Assembly: GCF_011386835.1 (NCBI RefSeq) | Contig: NC_088800.1 | Location: 15,214,572-15,278,571 of the forward strand | DNA: 64,000 nucleotides | From: Chrysemys picta bellii | Taxonomy: Eukaryota > Chordata > Testudines > Emydidae | Reading direction: 5' to 3' | Shown: piece by piece, positions 44,556 through 56,490 of the stretch | Layout: the number at the start of each line of letters is the position of its first letter | Numbering within the stretch: position 1 is the first letter of the stretch | Notes under the pieces: model-generated | Databases searched by the model: none | The model's input: the letters and a program-made list of their open reading frames with translations, nothing else | Told to the model about the DNA's origin: nothing | Program-made: the position numbers and the translations under genes

Positions 44556-44889
44556 CAGTGTTTCCCAAACTTGGGATGTCGCTTGCATAGGGAAAGCCCC
44601 TGGTGGGCCGGGCCGGTTTGTTTACCTGCCGCGTCCGCAGGTCCGGCCGATCGCGGCTCCCAGTGGCTGCGGTTCGCTGCTCCAGGCCAATGGGAGCTGC
44701 TGGAAGAGGCGTGGGCCGAGGGACATTCTGGTCGCCGCTTCCAGCAGCTCCCATTGGCCTGGAGCAGCAAACCGCGGCCAGTGAGAGCCGCGATTGGCCG
44801 AACCTGTGGACACGGCAAGTAAACAAACCAGCCCGGCCTGCCAGGGGCTTTCCCTACACAAGCGGCGTCCCAAGTGTGGGGAAACACTG
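44556..44889. mobile_element. Palindromic hAT-type MITE, copy 2
   Basis: The 334-bp element starts CAGTGTTTCCCAAACTTGG and ends AAGTGTGGGGAAACACTG. The flanking 8-bp duplications are GTCTGGGG (44548-44555) and CTCTGGGG (44890-44897), 7 of 8 identical. Internal phrases GGGAAAGCCCCTGG, GGCCGATCGCGGCTCCC and CCAATGGGAGCTGCTGG are shared with copy 1 at 35045, so they belong to one family. Terminal repeats are slightly more diverged from each other than in copy 1. Open frames of up to about 130 codons on both strands are palindrome by-products. Confidence 0.9.
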
Positions 44890-45104
44890 CTCTGGGGGAA
44901 GGAGGAGCCAGGGCAGTGAATCCTCTGGCTCAGGAGAGAACGGCAGAAATCGGAATGGAAAGGACTCTGAAATGGCCACGTCTGCTGAGGAGTGAGATAA
45001 TTTTAGTAACACAGGCCCAATTCTTCTCTCCATGAAGCCTGTGGAAGCTGCACCAGTGTAAATTGCTGGTAGATCTGGGCTCTATCCATCCGTCAGTCTA
45101 TATT

Positions 45105-45310
45105 TGTAGACCCAGGACCTCAAAGGTAGCGAGGCACCTATTCCGATGGAAATCAGTAGGAGTTAGGCACTTCAATACCTTTGAGAATCTGGGCTGCAGA
45201 TACTGTGACTAACATTTTCAAACATGGGTGCCTAAATTTAGGCACCTAAAACCATAGTTAGGCATCTAAATAAAGTACGCTGCTTTTCAGGTACTCCCGG
45301 TTCCCGCTCG
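45105..45310. mobile_element. Two adjacent palindromic repeat fragments
   Basis: 45110-45195 has CAAAGGTAGCGAGGCACC and AGTTAGGCACTTCAATACCT, two complementary-type halves. 45215-45310 has TTCAAACATGGGTGCCTAAA, TTTAGGCACCTAAA and TTAGGCATCTAAATAAAG. Both belong to GGCACCTAAAT-type reptile and bird dispersed repeats. Confidence 0.6.
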
Positions 45311-45357
45311 GCTCTGTAGGACTACTCACGTGAGGAGGGGTTCAGGATTGGGCCCCA

Positions 45358-45472
45358 AATGGACCAGATTCTGTTCTCACCTGCTCCAGTTTAAATCCTA
45401 TATCACTGTATTGACGTCAATAGAATTGTTGTAATGTTCACCCATGGAAATGGGAGCAGAATGTGGTCCTAT
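45358..45472. mobile_element. Palindromic MITE with a CRE at its centre
   Basis: The ends TGGACCAGATTCTGTTCTCA and GGAGCAGAATGTGGTCC are inverted repeats. The centre reads ATTGACGTCAAT, a perfect palindrome that includes the full CRE TGACGTCA (45412-45419). The family centre is normally ATTGACTTCAAT, so one T-to-G change made the CRE. Confidence 0.7.
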
Positions 45473-45479
45473 ATAATTA

Positions 45480-48400
45480 TGGCTGTAATTGTCTTTCGTT
45501 AGTATTGAATTATTTTGTTTTTCTTGGTTCCTTGTGCTGTTATCCCCAGCTGATCTCTATAGGTTTAATGCAGTGTCTGTGTTGCATTAATTACTAATAT
45601 AGCTCTGTTCCTGTGTGTGCATCTGTCAGTGTATGTCTGTGTGTTTATCTCTGGGTTAGAACTGAGGAAATATGTCAATAAAACCATTTGTGAATATTAC
45701 AGACATGCTTCCTTGGCATTAGCTTCCCGTTTGATTTGTATTCCACAAACATTTGTGCATGTGATTGCCCCCCACCCTTTTTTGTTCACAAGAATGTTCA
45801 TGGGAAACAAGTCTCACAAATTCTCATGCACATTCATACATGTTTGTGTGAAGATTTGCCCCTGGCCTGTTCAAGCAGCCATCTTGAAATCTCTTTGATT
45901 TACCTCCTCTTTATAAAAGTTTCAGTCATCAGATCCAGGTGCAGAAATAATATCATGTGATACAAGTGCCCAATCACATGCCATGAATAACTCAATTATA
46001 ACCAATCAAAGTCTCTTCATGGAGAATTGACAAACAGAAAACGGGGGCTGATTAATAGGAAAAAGTACTCTACAAGAATAGCTTGCTCACCTCTAATTTG
46101 AGCACACTTGTGTAGTAGGGGTATTTTTATTTGTGTCTGGGATGTTTGTGTTTATGGGTTTTGCTGGATTTGTTTAATACCCCTGTTGGGCTAATATCAT
46201 GCAAGACCTGGTCTGATGGTATTTCAGGTCCTGGAAGGTGGAAGTTCTAAGAGAAGCTCCAACTCTTGTGCTGTGCAAGCCTCATAAGTAGTTTCCTGGA
46301 GCAATGAAAGTGGGAACATAAATACAAGTAGTGAGATATTTGGCTTTGTGTGGGTTCTAGGAGAATTAGAATGCACAGCCCATGTGGGTGTCTGTCTGTC
46401 TGGCCCCTTCCCTCCATGGAGGTCTCTTTGTCTGGCTCTCTCTGTGTGTATTTGCATATTTGGAAAACTTTCTCCCCTCCCGCCCCCATTTTCCCTTGGT
46501 TCTGCAGAGCCCTGGGTATTTCCCAGTGAACAATATCTGCACCCACTACCCCTCCCACCAGGTGTAGTAAGGTCGCCTTGCTAAGTCCTATCTACTCAAC
46601 AGTCACAGACCTGGCTTCTCCATAGGGAAATGGGGCATTTTTCTAACAAGTTCTCCTGTAACCGATTAGCTGGAAAGAGGAAGAAAACAAACCTCTGAAG
46701 CTTGTTCCCTTGCACAGCCCTACAGGAGCCACAGCGGCCTTCCCCGATTTTCCCTTCCTGCCTGCTCCCACTCTGCCTTAGCCAGAAGCAGTGATTACAA
46801 AGAATCCCAATGCTGAGGGTCTGATTTGTTGCTGTGACATTGATCCGCAAGGCCAGGTTTAAGCAAATGTTATTTTATCTGCAGAATACCAGCATGGCGG
46901 AGCCTATTGCTCCCTCAACGCCGTGCTCTCCTCCCTGAACTTATAACCACCCTCAGCCCATCCTTTCTGAGCCCATAACATCGCTCTCCTCTGGAGCACC
47001 AAGCTCCCCCCCCACAAAAGCCCCTAACCTCCAGCCTCCCTTCTGGCGCCTATAACCCCTATCAACACCCTGTCTCAACCCCCCAAGCATGTAATCTCCC
47101 CATCATCATGAGCCTCTAATCACCCCACCTCCCCAGCCCCTCTCTCTGATTCTCTGTGTCTGTTAAGGCTGGTGGGGGGGGGAGATGGGGCAGCTGCAGG
47201 GTAGTGTTAGTAAACACTCTCTTGGGTTCACATTTTAATTCCCCCTCCCGCTCTCTGTCTTCTCCCCCCATCCTCTCCCTTGTCTAGATGCTCACACAAT
47301 GAGACCATTGTCAAGGGGCGATTTGAATGCGGGGTCTCCAGGCATGTTCCCAGCATTGTCAAACGGGGTGGGAAGAAAAAACACAACCCTCGCCCAGGCA
47401 GGAGGACCAGACCAGACTGAGACAGATGCCTAAATTAGCGACAAAGCCTTTTGAATGTCCCCAGCAGACAAGGGCTGCCTTGTGTGTGTGCGCGCGCACG
47501 GCCGCGTGTGGCTGGATGGCAGCTTGCATGTCTCCCCATGTTAATTAGTTTTGCATGCATGTCTGATAAGGTGCCAATGAATATGTTTGTCCTCCTTCCA
47601 CTGGCAAAAGCTGTTCTAATGGTGGGGGAGGGGGAGGGGAACTTTGGAGGTGGAGTGTGGATGTGTGCTGGAGGCAGCCTGGCAGACTTGGATAATTAGC
47701 AGCCACAAAAAGAAGGGGGGAGGTTTAAAGTGACTCCTTAGTTCTCGGAGGGGGCGTGCAGGTTGCATCTTAGGACCTATGATTTGTGGAAATGTGATCT
47801 GACATATGAGTTGCTAATTCAGGAGAGGTTACAAAAAATTGCAGCCATTTTTATTTGCTCCGTCTCCTTCTCTCTGTCTTTCCTGTTTCTCTGCCTGTTT
47901 GTCTGTCAGGCTTTCTTCCTCGCTGCCCCACATATATCCCACAACTCCTTTAAAATATGTTTATTTCCAGTGGATGTTAACACACTTTTCTACACACGCA
48001 AAGCATGAACAGCAACAAACCCCCAGCCTAGTACACGGAAGAGATGTGTGAAAAATCCACTGGCAATAATGAGCATATTTTACAGGAGATGAGACATGTG
48101 GCTGGGGGAGAGGGTAGCAGAGAAAAGAGACAGACAAACAGAAAAATAGAGAGAATATTTGGTGTGGTCAAAAGGTTTTATTGGCATTTGTTTGGGATAG
48201 ACTCATTAAGCACCAGTGCCCTTTCTACCGCCCTAGCATTTAGGCTGTATATGAAACAGACTTAATAATATTTAGCATTTTAGGAGCCATTAGCGAGTTA
48301 TATACATATGTTTATTGTTCATAATTTTTGCATCTCTCCACCTATAGTGTCAGGCACCCTTAGTACCCTGAGTCCAACTGTACAAACTTCTTTAATGAGT

Positions 48401-50325
48401 AAATTTAAAAGAAACCCTCTGTAATGATCTAGAAGAGAGAAGGAACTTACATGGCTGAACAATGACTGACCAAATGTCAGGTGTGGAGCTGAAGGTGTTC
48501 CTGAGATGATTTGCTGCAGCCTAAGTTAGACTTCTGGGCTGAAACCCTGACCCTATGGAAGTTGATGGGAGTTTTGTCATTGACTTCAATGAGGCCAGGA
48601 TTTCAACCCTGTTCATGAGTGTTTTGCCTCTTTCTCTCTCCATCTCTTTGCACTCACTGAACCCTGGCTCTGACTGTTCCAGGTAAGGGAGCAGCATGAT
48701 AGAAAGGATAAAGCTGAGAGCTGGAGAAGGAGCTGAATGCATCAGCAAGGCAGGGGACAAGGAGGGGTGGTGGAGAAGGGGGGCTAAGATGCTGCAGGCC
48801 CTTTAGGGTAAGGATGGGAAGCTTGGTGCAGTGATGGACAGAAAGGCGATGATGGGGTTGGAGGCGGGTGAGTGATGTGACTACAGTGGCAAGAGAGGGA
48901 GGCGACTCCTTTCACCAGTCTGAGGTAGATGACGGGAGAAGGTTGCAGTGATCAAGGCCCGAGATGACCCAGGTTTCAGCAGTGGGGAAAGAGGACGGGT
49001 GAATTTGGTAATACAGAAGAGGAGGCAGAGCAGGACTGAGGGGCTGATCCAAAGTCCAATGAGGTCCATTTCCACTGAAATACTGTGTGCTTGTCCAGAG
49101 GAGGTTGGCAGGATAGGACTGAGCTGACTCTGTCCCCCTGTGTGTGCTGTGCTCTGGAGGGTGTTTCCTGTATCCCTGCTGCCAGGTGCAGCAGCAATGG
49201 ATGTGTACCGAAGCAGTGGTGCTGGGCGTGCGGCAGCACCCCCTGGCTAGACGTAGTAATAACAACCAAAGCCACGGTTTCTGCTTCCAGCACCCCCACT
49301 ATAACAATTGTTCCAGCACCCCTGTATAGCAGGCACGCTGGGATCTCTCTCTCTCTGCCGGTGCGTAACAGTAGCCGGTGTATGCAGTGCGTGTGTTTAC
49401 ATGCAAAGGGAGTTTGTCCTGTATTTGACAGAACTTGGTTCCCCTGACACTCACCTGTCCCCACCCTCTCTGAAGCTCACAGATTGTTCAGCAGCAGCAG
49501 GCAGACATCTTGGACTACCAGCCAAGAACAGAGTTAAAGACAGAGCCACCTGCACACACCCGCCCACCCATGGGGCTTTTCTCTAGCCTCTCCTCTGCAC
49601 TCCATGCAAAGTTCTCTAGGAGTTCCCTTGAATTCTTTATTGGCTATACACACACAGCAGCTCCCCTCCTCCTATGTTTAACCCTTATAGTACCCTGGGT
49701 CCAGGCATTTAGATTGCTAAGAATCAAAGGGCAGCCTTTTCTATACTATGGGGCTGTACTTGCTAGGGTATATTTCTAAGTCACCTAATCAAATAACCTT
49801 CTTTTAGCCAGTGATTTTATTTGTCCCCTTCTATTGTAACAAGGGTCTGGGAGTTTTGGTTGGAAGTTGTGCCTCCCATGAAATAGTGAGAATCTATTAG
49901 AGCAACCAGTCAATCAGGGAAATTCTCCAGGCATCCCAGTCACCTGTAATGCAAGGAGATGGGAGAAAGAGAGCTGAGGTATTCCTAGCAATGCAGGCAA
50001 TGACTGCAGGGATTGGGAGCTTTATTGTGCATTTAGAGAAGTCACTGAGAGTGGTTGTGAGTGCACGTGGTCATGAGGGTGTGAGCCAGTAGCAGTTTGG
50101 TAGCGGGTGTGTATGAGCCACTAGCTGCATCTCTGCATGTGAATGCATAGAGCATGTGCAAATTTTTTCTCTCGTGGCCATTGTGAAAAGTTGTTTTCAA
50201 AACTCTCTCTGCTGTTTTCTCACTAGACTCACTGCACAGCCATGAAAGTCTGTGGATAATTTGTGATCAGAAAAGGGGATTCCTCCTGTTTAGAAAGCAC
50301 GGGTCATCCAAGCAGAGAACAAAAC
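45480..50325. other. Gene desert segment, no gene recognised
   Basis: No gene is recognised. A YY1-type motif lies at 45875-45886 (-). A repeat fragment with CATTGACTTCAATGAGGCC lies at 48535-48612. A pyrimidine-rich stretch at about 46970-47290 contains many short C tracts. A CTCF-like CAGCACCCCCTGG lies at about 49234. The rest shows nothing recognised. Confidence 0.4.
48535..48612. mobile_element. Palindromic repeat fragment
   Basis: GGCTGAAACCCTGACCC at the start and GGCCAGGATTTCAACCC at the end are related as inverted repeats around GTCATTGACTTCAATG. It belongs to the same group as the 15715, 45358 and 56170 copies. Confidence 0.6.
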
Positions 50326-50327
50326 CA

Positions 50328-51050
50328 ATCATAGAATCATAGAATATCAGGGTTGGAAGGGACCTCAGGAGGTCATCTAGTGCAACCCCCTGCTCAAAGC
50401 AGGACCAACCCCAACTAAATCATCGCAGCCAGGGCTTCATCAAGCCGGGCCTTAAAAACTTCTAAGGATGGAGATTCCAACACCTCCCTAGGTAACCCAT
50501 TCCAGTGCTTCACCACCCTCTTAGTGAAATAGTTTTTCCTAATATCCAACCTAAACCTCCCCCACTGCAACTTGAGACCATTGTTCTGTCATCTGCCACC
50601 ACTGAGAACAGCCGAGCTTCATCCTCTTTGGGATCCCCCCTTCAGGTAGTTGAAGGCTGCTATCAAATCCCCCCTTACTCTTCCCCTCTGCAGTCTAAAT
50701 AATCCCAGTTCCCTCAGTCACTCCTCATAAGTCATGTGTTCCAGCCCCCTAATCATTTTCGTTGCCCTCCACTGGACTCTCTCCAAGTTGTCCACATCCT
50801 TTCGGGGTGGGGTGGGGGGGCAAAACTGGACGCAATACTCCAGATGTGGCCTCACCAGTGCCGAATAGAGGGGAATAATCACTTCCCTCGATCTGCTGGC
50901 AATGCTCCTACTAATGCAGCCCAATATGCCGTTAGCCTTCTTGGCAACAAAGGCACACTGCTGACTCAGATCCAGCTTCTCGTCCACTGTAATCCCCAGG
51001 TCCTTTTCTGCAGAACTGCCACTTAGCCAGTCAGTCCCCAATACCATGTG
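50328..51050 (-). mobile_element. CR1 LINE, 5'-truncated, copy 1
   Basis: The + strand starts ATCATAGAATCATAGAATAT, the complement of the CR1 3' terminal repeat, followed by the complement of the 3' UTR and ORF2 end. On the - strand, 50718-51050 encodes [50 protein letters not shown] and [16 protein letters not shown]. These are all conserved in the CR1 ORF2 C-terminal region after the RT core. The element ends near 51050 within ORF2, a typical 5' truncation, and lacks the RT and endonuclease domains. Confidence 0.93.
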
Positions 51051-51059
51051 ACTTACTGG

Positions 51060-54000
51060 TAGGTGACCAATCATATGGTATGAATAATGACCCGGCATAG
51101 TCCAGCACATGTTCAAGCAAATTGTTTAGTGAATATCTGGACTGCAATCCCAAGGGCTCAAAAATCGTAGTCAGGCCCCAAAAATTATGAGATTGGCTAA
51201 AAATCATGAGATTTTTAAAAAAATACTAAACGTGGGATTCTTTATATTTGTCTTTGGTCTTCTGTGCCTTTAGATGCACTCGGGTCACATTTTCAATCTT
51301 TTCGCCACAACCACCTTATAAAGTGAAAGCTAAGATTCTCCTTTAATCACAGGATTCCAGGATCTGGGGCTTAAAGAAAGACACAAAATATCACAAGACT
51401 TGTGATAAAATCATAAGCGATGTCAACACTGGAGTACTGAACAAATTTGCAAGTTACAAGCTGTTTGGGGCTGATTTGCAAATGGAACGAAAAAAGTAAA
51501 AATCAATCAGTTAAATGGTTCCAAGTGACTAATTCACCCAGACCTAGCTGTGAATCTTAATTCACTCATAAGACAAATCCAGATGTCCTCACCCAGACCG
51601 CATTCTGCCCTGACTCAAATTAACCCCTTGCCAAGTTCACCTGGATCATACAAGGGGTGAATCAGGCTGTCAGTCTTAACTCCTCCCTTTCCCAGGCAAA
51701 ATCAGCGAGAGCTTTGCCTGAGTAAGGATTCAAGGCCTTGGCCCGGTGTTTGTCAATTGCCCTGAGGTCTTTGGATGCAAGGTGTTAGGGAAGGGACAGG
51801 TTATTATTACTCTTTATTCCCAGTTGACAGACAATGTGATTTAAAGGACTGACTCGTATCTTATTTTAAGCTGGCGTGTTGAGTATGTCTTTGCTTTTAG
51901 GTCAGAACCTTTCCCCCACCTCCAGCCCACCTGCCTAGGTCATAGCATCCTGGCAGGCTGAGGGCAACATGTGAGCAGAACTCAAAGAAAATGGCTTCTG
52001 AACTTTACTGAGGGCCATGCAGACACCAGCTCCCCCAGTGCCTGCGAGCAGCGGCCTCAGGGAATCTACCAGCAGAACTGTCTCAGCAAACAGAAAGGTG
52101 ATACCCTCCCATCCCGCATTCCCAGGTTCTGCAGGGTCATGCCTAGCTTGCCATTGACTTGCATGATCTTGGCCAGTTCTCAGGTCAGAGCTGGAACTCA
52201 GTCCTGCAAAAAAGCCAGCCGTCTCTTGGGCATATCAGAATACAGCCGTGAGAATGATCAGCAGCGCATGCTAAGGCACCATTAACATGGGCCATGACCG
52301 AGCTAAGGTAGAATTTGGATGAGATGTCCATGCTGTCTCAGGTAGAAGAAGTCAAGGCCAGGGCAGGAGATGAGGGTGCTGGGTTACATGAGTCCAACAA
52401 AGGACTCTGTGAATGTCTCTGTACCTCAGTTTCATCCCTGGGCATAGAGAAAGGCATTTGGTTCCAGCCTGGCTTCTGTTCTCACTGGCTGTGCCCACCT
52501 CTCAGCAGCAGCATGCTAAGCCTTTGGAAGCCAGGCAAGCTCTCTCTGGTGGCTGTGCTCCACCAGACAAGCAGGGAAATACCAATTAAGCCTGCTCAGT
52601 TCTTCCTCTCGGGTTGCAGACACAAAAATTCACAATGAGAAGCTCCAATACGTTCAGGGGAACTGGCCCTCAAATTGCTGCAGGAATGTGGCTTTTGGCT
52701 CCAGCCACACTTAGACCCAATACACCCCTATCTTATATAGGAACTCTGCATCATCTACTGACGGGTTTTGGATGCCTTGACATTTGGTCTTTTTAATGCC
52801 CAAGGTGAAGTGACCCCTAATTCCAAGCTCCGGTAGAGTCTGACGACATCTAATAGTGGGTGGGAAAAACTGATACGCTATGCTGTGCTCAGAGCCAGGG
52901 TGCAGCTAAAGACCAAGCTGTATCTGATTTAAAATGGTGGATATAAAGTTTGTCTTGCCCTCTGAAATGGCCAGGCTCTGAATTTACCCTTTAATGCTTC
53001 AGTTCTAATTGCACGGAAGAACTTGGATTGACAGAGGAAAAATGTCCTGCAAAGAACTGGAAACCTCCTCCCTCTGCCTCCGCCTAGCCTCAGACCAAAT
53101 ACCCCTCTGGAGACTTGTCCCAACAAAGCCCTCTCCTCCTGCCTGCCCCACCTTTTCTCTTTCGCTGCATCGCTCACCCGTCCAGTCTCTGGTTAATTCA
53201 AGCCCCTCGCCCCCTCACAGCGAAACACAAATTTGCTTTGTCAAAATTCTTTGCCGGGTTGATCTCCAGAAGAGTCGTCCTGTTGGGAGAAATATTTCCA
53301 TACGCGCAAAGCCTCTTAATGAATCCGTGGCAGCAAAGTGGGTAACGCGCTCTCCTTGCCAAGGCTGCTTGGCACAGCTCGAGTCACGTAACCAGACTAG
53401 TGTGCCAGCAAGGGCCAGTGCAGGAAGAGTTAAACTGGGGGCCACTAATCCATGTGCATGAAGCATAACACAATTCTCTCGCTCTCCCTTCATTCTCATC
53501 TAGTTCCCCGCCCAGGCACACACACAGACACCTTTTTTCATCTTCCTCATCTCCTTCTATCCATTTCTCCACCCCTCTCTCTCTCTCTGCCCGCCCCCAG
53601 CCCCAATATTCCCCTTATTTAGTCTGGTTCTCCATCTCTTTCTTTACCCTCTTATTCTCCTTCCTCTCTCGGTCAGTCTCTCCTGTGTTGTCCCCCTCAC
53701 CATTGTCCTGCACATGCCTCCCTCACACTCACTCTTTCATGTCTCCAGAGCTGGATATTCAAGTGGGAACGAGGGGCTGTATATTTTGGCTGTGGTGGAG
53801 GTCACAGCTATATGGGGATTGTTTAAAATAGATTTGCCCACATCCCAGCCCATGTGACCAGCCTCAGCTGCGGCTCTCTCTTTCTTAATCTGGAGATAAG
53901 CGTGATTATCCGAAGAAGGGCTGTTCTGAGCTTTGTAACTGTGACAGGGGAGCTTTCAAGTCGCACTTTGCTGGCAGAGCAGCGTTTAAAGCCGGGGAAT

Positions 54001-54700
54001 CAGATTCCAAGCGTGGCTTTGCATCTCTTTTCTGCTGGGAGCATGGTGCAGGGCTGGCAGTGGGGATGGGAGCTTTATTAGGACTTTGCTTATGGTGCGG
54101 AAAAGCAGGGGGAACAAAATCCAGATTCACTAGCCCATTTCACAACTCTCAGCAGAGTTGCAGAAAGCGGCATTGAATAAAGAGGATGGGCTGGTGTGAG
54201 CCCTGATCTAAGTGGCTCGGACTCTCATTGACTTCACTATGCTCACACCATGGCTGAATTTGGTTCCTTGCATCTGCACCAGCTCTGCTGATATTTCTCT
54301 TCATTGCAAATGAGTTGTGTAGCGGCCTCTGTCTCCCAACCAAACGAAACCCATTGCCCTGAAACCACATGAAGGCAAAGTGATTGTTCTGGAAGGCGAT
54401 AGAGATGGCTCAGGGAATTGGCAGGGAGATCTGGAACGTTTCCCTTCTGGATCATTAGCTTGAATGCTGCCCACGGTAGTAGCGACTCAGTGCTGTTATT
54501 GGGTGACATCTGTTTGGCCTGCATAAAATGAGTCCAATGCTCGGACTCTTGGCCTGTCTCTTAGCAGGCCAGGTATTCATGTTGCAAAACCCACCACTGC
54601 CACCTCACATACTAACTGACCCTGTTGAAAGGCTCAATGGAGACGCCAAAGTCTGAGGCCAGTGTTGGATAGTGGCACAGTGGTGGAGGGTAATTCGTTT

Positions 54701-54732
<32 letters not shown>

Positions 54733-55130
54733 CTTCTGTGGAGAGAGGCCTTCAGCATCTAGGGTGGGGAAGCCAGCGTTCTTCACTGGCAGCAAAGAGA
54801 GCCCTTAAAAAATTGGATTTGGGAAACTGGGAGCCAAACTCTGCAGGTTGTAGGGCCTTAGGTATTGGTTTGGGGCCAGGCTGCAGTTATTGCTACCTGT
54901 CTTGGGTGGACTGATCCATGCCACGGCCAATGGGACTTGATCATTGGCAGGAGGGCAGTGCAGTTGTTAAGATGGAGCCCCACTTCCTTTTCATTTGATC
55001 TGTCTTCACAAGTGGCAATGGGGCTTTTCCTTGCACTTCTGGGACTCATTCATTCAGCCTGAATGTCCCCACTGCTCCCCCACTGTTCGACCTGGCATAA
55101 TTCCAGGGCTGCCTTTAGGCCTGGTCCTGC
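51060..55130. other. Gene desert segment with one CpG-retaining patch
   Basis: No gene is recognised. A short MIR-like piece (GTCTCTGTACCTCAGTTTCA at about 52412) and a weaker one near 51800 are present. The 53.2-53.4 kb part keeps CpGs and contains the inverted repeat at 53357, a possible regulatory element. 53480-53740 is a long pyrimidine-rich tract with CT runs. Confidence 0.4.
53357..53374. promoter_or_regulatory. Inverted repeat with NFI-type half-sites
   Basis: TGCCAAG, GCTG, CTTGGCA forms a perfect 7-bp inverted repeat with a 4-base spacer. GCCAA and TTGGC are NFI half-sites, here in the outward arrangement rather than the classical TTGGC-N5-GCCAA. GTCACGTAAC follows 10 bases later. 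It sits in a CpG-retaining non-repetitive patch. Confidence 0.4.
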
Positions 55131-55131
55131 A

Positions 55132-55553
55132 ATCATAGAATCATAGAATATCAGGGTTGGAAGGGACCTCAGGAGGTCATCTAGTCCAACCCCCTGCTCA
55201 AAGCAGGACCAATCCCCAACTAAATCATCCCAGCCAGGGGTTAGTCAAGCCTGACCTTAAAAACCTCCAAGAATGGAGATTCCAACACCCCCTTAGGTAA
55301 CCCTTTCCAGTGCTTCACCACCCTCCTAGTGAAAAAGGTTTTCCTAATATCCAACCTAAACCTCCCCCACTGCAACTTGAGACCATTGCTCCTTGTGCTG
55401 TCATCTGGTACCACTGAGAACAGTCTAGATCCATCCTCTTTGGAACCCCCTTTCAGGTAGTTGAAAGCAGCTATCAAATCCCCCCCCCCCCCATTCTTCT
55501 CTCTTCAGACTAAATAATCCCAGTTCCTTCAGCCTCTCCTCATAAATCATAAG
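55132..55553 (-). mobile_element. CR1 LINE, 5'-truncated, copy 2
   Basis: It starts with the same ATCATAGAATCATAGAATAT terminal motif as copy 1 and runs about 420 bases. The - strand encodes [35 protein letters not shown] and [13 protein letters not shown] (55241-55477), the extreme C terminus of CR1 ORF2. A C tract of about 12 bases is present near 55483-55494. It is the same orientation and subfamily type as copy 1, 4.8 kb away, but a shorter independent insertion. Confidence 0.93.
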
Positions 55554-55971
55554 TCATAACTCAATGAAATCACTGGGGCTGCAGGATCAGGCCGTCAGAT
55601 GATAGCTGCTCATCTGTTGAAAGACAAGAACCTACATGGAGTGAAGGCTCAGGTCCTCTATGTCAATTTTGTGTGAACGTGGTCTGCTGGTTTGATGGGG
55701 TGAAGGGGTCTTTGGATGTGTTGGGGGGGAGCACTGAAGTGATGCCAATAATTTCACCAGAGACTCCTAGAAAAAATATGTGTCCCTGATGCTGTGCTAA
55801 CCCCTATGTCCCAGGGCAAGGGGTGCACCTGGGAGAGGGGTGCTGGAGAGATCAGCTGGGGAATTTAGGTACGTGTTTCCCTTTTCAAAGAACGCCCCTT
55901 TCCCATACCCAAGGAAACCGGTGACATCCCTGAACAAATAAGCTTTTATGTCATGCTCCTGCTGGAAATGT

Positions 55972-56148
55972 TTCAGTGGTTTGAGCATTGGCCTGCTAAA
56001 CCCAGGGTTGTGAGTTCAATCCTTGAGGGGGCCACTTAAGGATCTGGGGCAAAAATCAGTACTTGGTCCTGCTAATGAAGGCAGGGGGCTGAACTCGATG
56101 GACTTTCAGGGTCCCTTCTAGTTCTATGAGAGAGGTATATCTCCATCT
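55972..56148 (+). mobile_element. tRNA-derived SINE with CR1-like tail (Cry SINE type)
   Basis: The head has a pol III A-box-like TGGTTTGAGCATTGG (55977-55991) and a B box GAGTTCAATCC (56012-56022). The body reads GGATCTGGGGCAAAAATCAG and TACTTGGTCCTGCTAATGAA. The tail has GGGTCCCTTCTAGTTCTATG, similar to CR1-type LINE 3' ends, as described for turtle Cry SINEs mobilised by a CR1-like LINE. This element is the best single pointer to a cryptodiran turtle. Confidence 0.85.
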
Positions 56149-56164
56149 GTTGTTATAAGATTGA

Positions 56165-56240
56165 GGTTGAAGTCTTGGTCCCATTGACATCGAGGTCAGT
56201 TTTGCTGTTGACGTCAGCGTGGCCAGCATTTCACTCTGAG
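56165..56240. mobile_element. Palindromic repeat fragment with a CRE
   Basis: TTGAAGTCTTGGTCCCATTG and TGGCCAGCATTTCA with an inner GTTGACGTCAGCG resemble the GGCCAGGATTTCA repeat at 48535. TGACGTCA lies at 56209-56216, again where the repeat usually has TGACTTCA. Confidence 0.5.
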
Positions 56241-56435
56241 CGTAGTGCTAGGGCAGCACAGTGCGTGGCTGAGCAGAGAGCTAATGAGCTGATGCCAAAG
56301 TTTCCTTCTTCCAATAGAATAATTGAAAATGACCTACCCGCTCCTGGGGGTACTGCACCCCCAGGTCTCACCCGATAGATTGTGGGTCTGATGTACAGGT
56401 CACTGAGCGTGGAAAGGGGCAGAGAGAGGCCAGGG

Positions 56436-56490
56436 CCATGCCTTCGTTTATGTTTGCACAGCGCCCAGCACATTGTAATGATAAGAAAGG
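56436..56490 (+). mobile_element. Short L2/MIR-type tail fragment
   Basis: CATGCCTTCGTTTATGTTTG followed by CACAGCGCCCAGCACATTG matches the L2-group tail phrase TTGTACAGCGCCTAGCACA. Only about 50 bases are left. Confidence 0.5.

Noticed and set aside
44492..44995. Several 83-131 codon frames on both strands
   Set aside because: All are products of the palindromic hAT MITE and its flanks. Near-identical peptides appear in the copy at 35 kb.
55972..56050. tRNA-like sequence with A and B boxes
   Set aside because: It does not fold into a full tRNA and continues into the SINE body, so it is a SINE head and not a tRNA gene.
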